A stretch of 64,000 nt of DNA, from the NCBI GenBank assembly GCA_034401795.1, contig CM067365.1, positions 14,947,434 through 15,011,433 on the forward strand, written 5' to 3'. The notes beneath the pieces were generated by a model. That model was not told the origin of the DNA. It searched no databases and saw only the letters and a list, made by a program, of their open reading frames with translations. Positions 62,241 to 64,000 of the stretch are shown here, in pieces; the first letter of the stretch is position 1, and each line of letters begins with the position of its first letter. This stretch comes from Chaetoderma sp. LZ-2023a (Eukaryota > Mollusca > Caudofoveata > Chaetodermatida > Chaetodermatidae). The position numbers and the translations under genes were made by a program.

Positions 62241-62990
62241 TTAAGCCATTAATTGTCAAGTCTAAAAACAAGCCTTTGCAGTGAGTGGTCATTAGAAATG
62301 TCCATCAGCTCCACAGACTATTTTTGAAAATCTATCGCTGGAATGGCTGGCTCAGGTATCAAGTCAGCCATTCTAGCAATAGCTTTTCAGAAATAGTCTT
62401 CTCTTGGCCTGTAAATGGACATTATACTAAGTACAATTATGGCTTTACTTGACTAATATTGGCCCTTAAAAGGTTAAGAACCAGTTATATTGAAAGGTCT
62501 TCTAACCCTCTTTCCCTTAGTACACTCTTACAATGTCTAATGCGCTCCTCATGACTACAACCTTTAACCATTTAACACTCATGTCAGCCAAATCGGCTTC
62601 TGCAATGATCTTGAGAAATGTCCATTTGCAGACCAAGAAGACTATCTTTGAAAATGGACCACTGGAATGACTGGCTCGATAACCGAGCCAGTCATTCCAG
62701 AGGTAAATTTTCAAAGATACTCTTCTCTTGGTCTGCAGATGGACATATTCTATGAGACAATTTAAATTTTCTTGAGTAAATTCAAGGGTTGAGAAATGTC
62801 CATTTGCAGACCAAGAGAATACTATCTTTGAAAATTTACCACTGGAATGACTGGCTCGATAACCGAGTCAGTAATTCCAGTGGTAAATTTTTAAAGATAC
62901 TCTTCTCTTGGTCTGCAAATGGTTATATTCTATGAGACAATTGAAATTTTCTTGAATAAATTCAATTTGTTGAATAAATTCAATGGTTCA
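62241..62990. mobile_element. Cluster of three piggyBac-like hairpin MITEs
   Basis: 62241-62477 (TTAAGCCATTAATTGTC ... CCTTAAAAGGTTAA), 62574-62790 (TTAACCATTTAACACTC ... TTCAAGGGTT) and 62784-62990. The last two are near-identical and directly adjacent, sharing GAGAAATGTCCATTTGCAGA. Confidence 0.78.
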
Positions 62991-63051
62991 CATGCAAGAA
63001 ATCTACACAGAGAGACAACACTGAACAGCTTGAATACGTTAATTGAAGTAC

Positions 63052-63162
63052 CGTTAATAGATCTATAGAAATATGGAGATGCTTTCCAGTTAGGAGCGGC
63101 TTGACGAGAGCCGTATATGTTAGCACTAGGATGCATTCCATGCAAATAGCTCGGTTTAGACG
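63052..63162 (-). CDS. Probable additional WIPF exon upstream of the glycine-rich exon
   Basis: The acceptor CATTTTTTCAG ends at 63163 and a donor AACG|GTACTT begins at 63051; 111 bp, open, phase 1 at both ends. It joins in frame to the glycine-rich exon at 54666. It encodes SKPSYLHGMHPSANI, then a GSRQAAPNWKASPYFYRSIN segment that I do not recognise; it is not the WH2 motif. Codon-rich, non-repetitive sequence between hairpin MITEs supports a real exon. Membership in WIPF is inferred from phase, strand and position only; it could belong to another minus-strand gene. Confidence 0.42.
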
Positions 63163-63339
63163 CTGAAAAAATGAGGTGAAATTCGTTAGAGATATTTAGT
63201 ACATACAGGCAAACATTGATCTTGAACAGAGAATTGGAGATCTTTGAAGGCAAATGATGATTCTTTATAGAAGCCGCCATGTTGTGATGACAAGATTTCA
63301 TGGATGAGATTTATTTGACAATTTTCTCCCATTATTACA

Positions 63340-63640
63340 TGTATTGACCATTAATGACCATTGGTCAAGAGAATCAAGTGTTTTGCATAGTTAATGTCCA
63401 TCTGCAGGTCATGATAAGACCTATTCTTGAAAATTTATCATTGGAACTCACGCCAATTATTCCAGTGTGGAGTTTTAGTCTTCTCTTGGCCTGCAAACAG
63501 ACATTCCTTAGTGACGCTACAGAGCCTGGTTTTGCCCAGCTTGTTAACTGAGCCAGGCATTCCAGTGATAAATATAAATAGTCTTCTGTTGGCCTGTAAA
63601 TGGACATTAACTAAGTAAAGTCTTGATTTTCTTGCCAATC
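63340..63640. mobile_element. Two overlapping degraded piggyBac-like hairpins
   Basis: Arms GTCCATCTGCAGGTCATGAT and CTTCTCTTGGCCTGCAAACA, then a further AGCCAGGCATTCCAGTG arm and GTTGGCCTGTAAATGGACAT. Open frames on both strands are palindrome-derived. Confidence 0.65.
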
Positions 63641-64000
63641 TTGATCTGGGCTGTATTGTCCACAGACAATATAAACACAAGCAAACAAATGGCGAAGCAT
63701 CTTGTTGATACAATTGACAGTAGATGTATCTATTGCATTAATATACATGTATGGGCCGACATACCGGGATAATAACATATATATATTAGAATGCTGGAGA
63801 AATGAGTCTAAAAATGCCAGAAATCATAAATATTACAGGTACCTACTTGTAATAGCATTATAATTTATACAAGATCAATATTTAAACACGACAGTATAAA
63901 CAAGAGCATTATTAGAGATTGTGCCGACTTTTGACATTTCCATAAATCCAGGATTTTGTCCTGGACCATACGGATTTGTGTCCTGAACAAGACTAAAAGG
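63641..64000. other. No supported gene; small palindrome near the window edge
   Basis: CCAGGATTTTGTCCTGG at 63948-63964 is a short palindrome. The minus frame from 64000 is open for about 38 codons but has no donor site, so it is not annotated. Confidence 0.4.

Larger units (their letters stand above)
40294..63162 (-). other. WIPF gene span in this window (5' end beyond 64000)
   Basis: Five exons on the minus strand, all bounded by AG/GT and all joining in phase 1, encode about 490 residues. Order: a novel linker exon, a glycine-rich stretch with GGLFAGGMPQLKKTG, a long proline-rich region, the WASP-binding segment and a terminal RRE-PPPPPP tail. Vertebrate WIPF1 is about 500 residues and has the same order, preceded by an N-terminal WH2 actin-binding motif. 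That motif is not in the window, so the gene is partial here. The family binds and stabilises WASP/N-WASP and actin and links them to profilin and SH3 proteins. Introns are 5.9, 6.1, 0.98 and 8.4 kb and full of MITEs. Confidence 0.85.

Noticed and set aside
63890..64000. Minus frame with NPYGPGQNPGF considered as another WIPF exon
   Set aside because: No acceptable donor before the in-frame stop, and a small palindrome suggests a repeat end; cannot be judged at the window edge.
54667..64000. Search for the WIPF WH2 (actin-binding) exon
   Set aside because: No minus-strand frame with an LLxxIxxGxxLKK-like motif was found; it presumably lies beyond 64000.

Overview
This is a window of animal nuclear DNA, AT-rich, intron-containing and dominated by repeats. 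The only convincing functional gene is the minus-strand homologue of WIPF (WAS/WASL-interacting protein, verprolin family). A metazoan actin regulator of this kind, together with many palindromic MITEs, hAT-like and piggyBac-like elements and tandem-repeat-bearing Helitron-like elements, suggests a lophotrochozoan, most likely a mollusc; the species cannot be fixed from the sequence.

Layout. 1-13.7 kb: the relic of one large protein gene (minus strand), broken into three pieces by two related giant foldback elements. Element 1 (about 1397-7728) has two inverted arms of about 2.9 kb around a 0.55 kb spacer. Copy 2 (about 8789-12505) keeps one arm and the spacer and lacks the other arm. Each arm end carries a CCAAT / CRE-like / TATA promoter module pointing inward. 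13.7-16.1 kb: little recognisable sequence, one inverted repeat and an AGC/AGT-type trinucleotide tract. 16.1-19.8 kb: a Helitron-like element with about six internal tandem units of about 600 bp. 20-40 kb: intergenic DNA built from nested MITEs, including a three-level nest at 21.1-24.5 kb whose insertion layers can be read from target duplications (15 bp and 8 bp).

40.3-63.2 kb: the WIPF gene, read right to left. Its terminal exon (40294-40337), WASP-binding exon (46259-46363), large proline-rich exon (52468-53508), glycine-rich exon (54484-54666) and a probable further exon (63052-63162) all join in phase 1 with GT-AG sites. The actin-binding WH2 exon is not in the window and should lie beyond 64000. 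The introns hold a decayed LINE followed by a 53-bp satellite of about 47 units, more Helitron-like elements, and more than twenty copies of a piggyBac-like hairpin MITE, two of which closely flank the big proline-rich exon.

No tRNA, rRNA, CRISPR array or other intact gene was recognised. Family names rest on motifs and terminal structure read by eye; no database search was possible.
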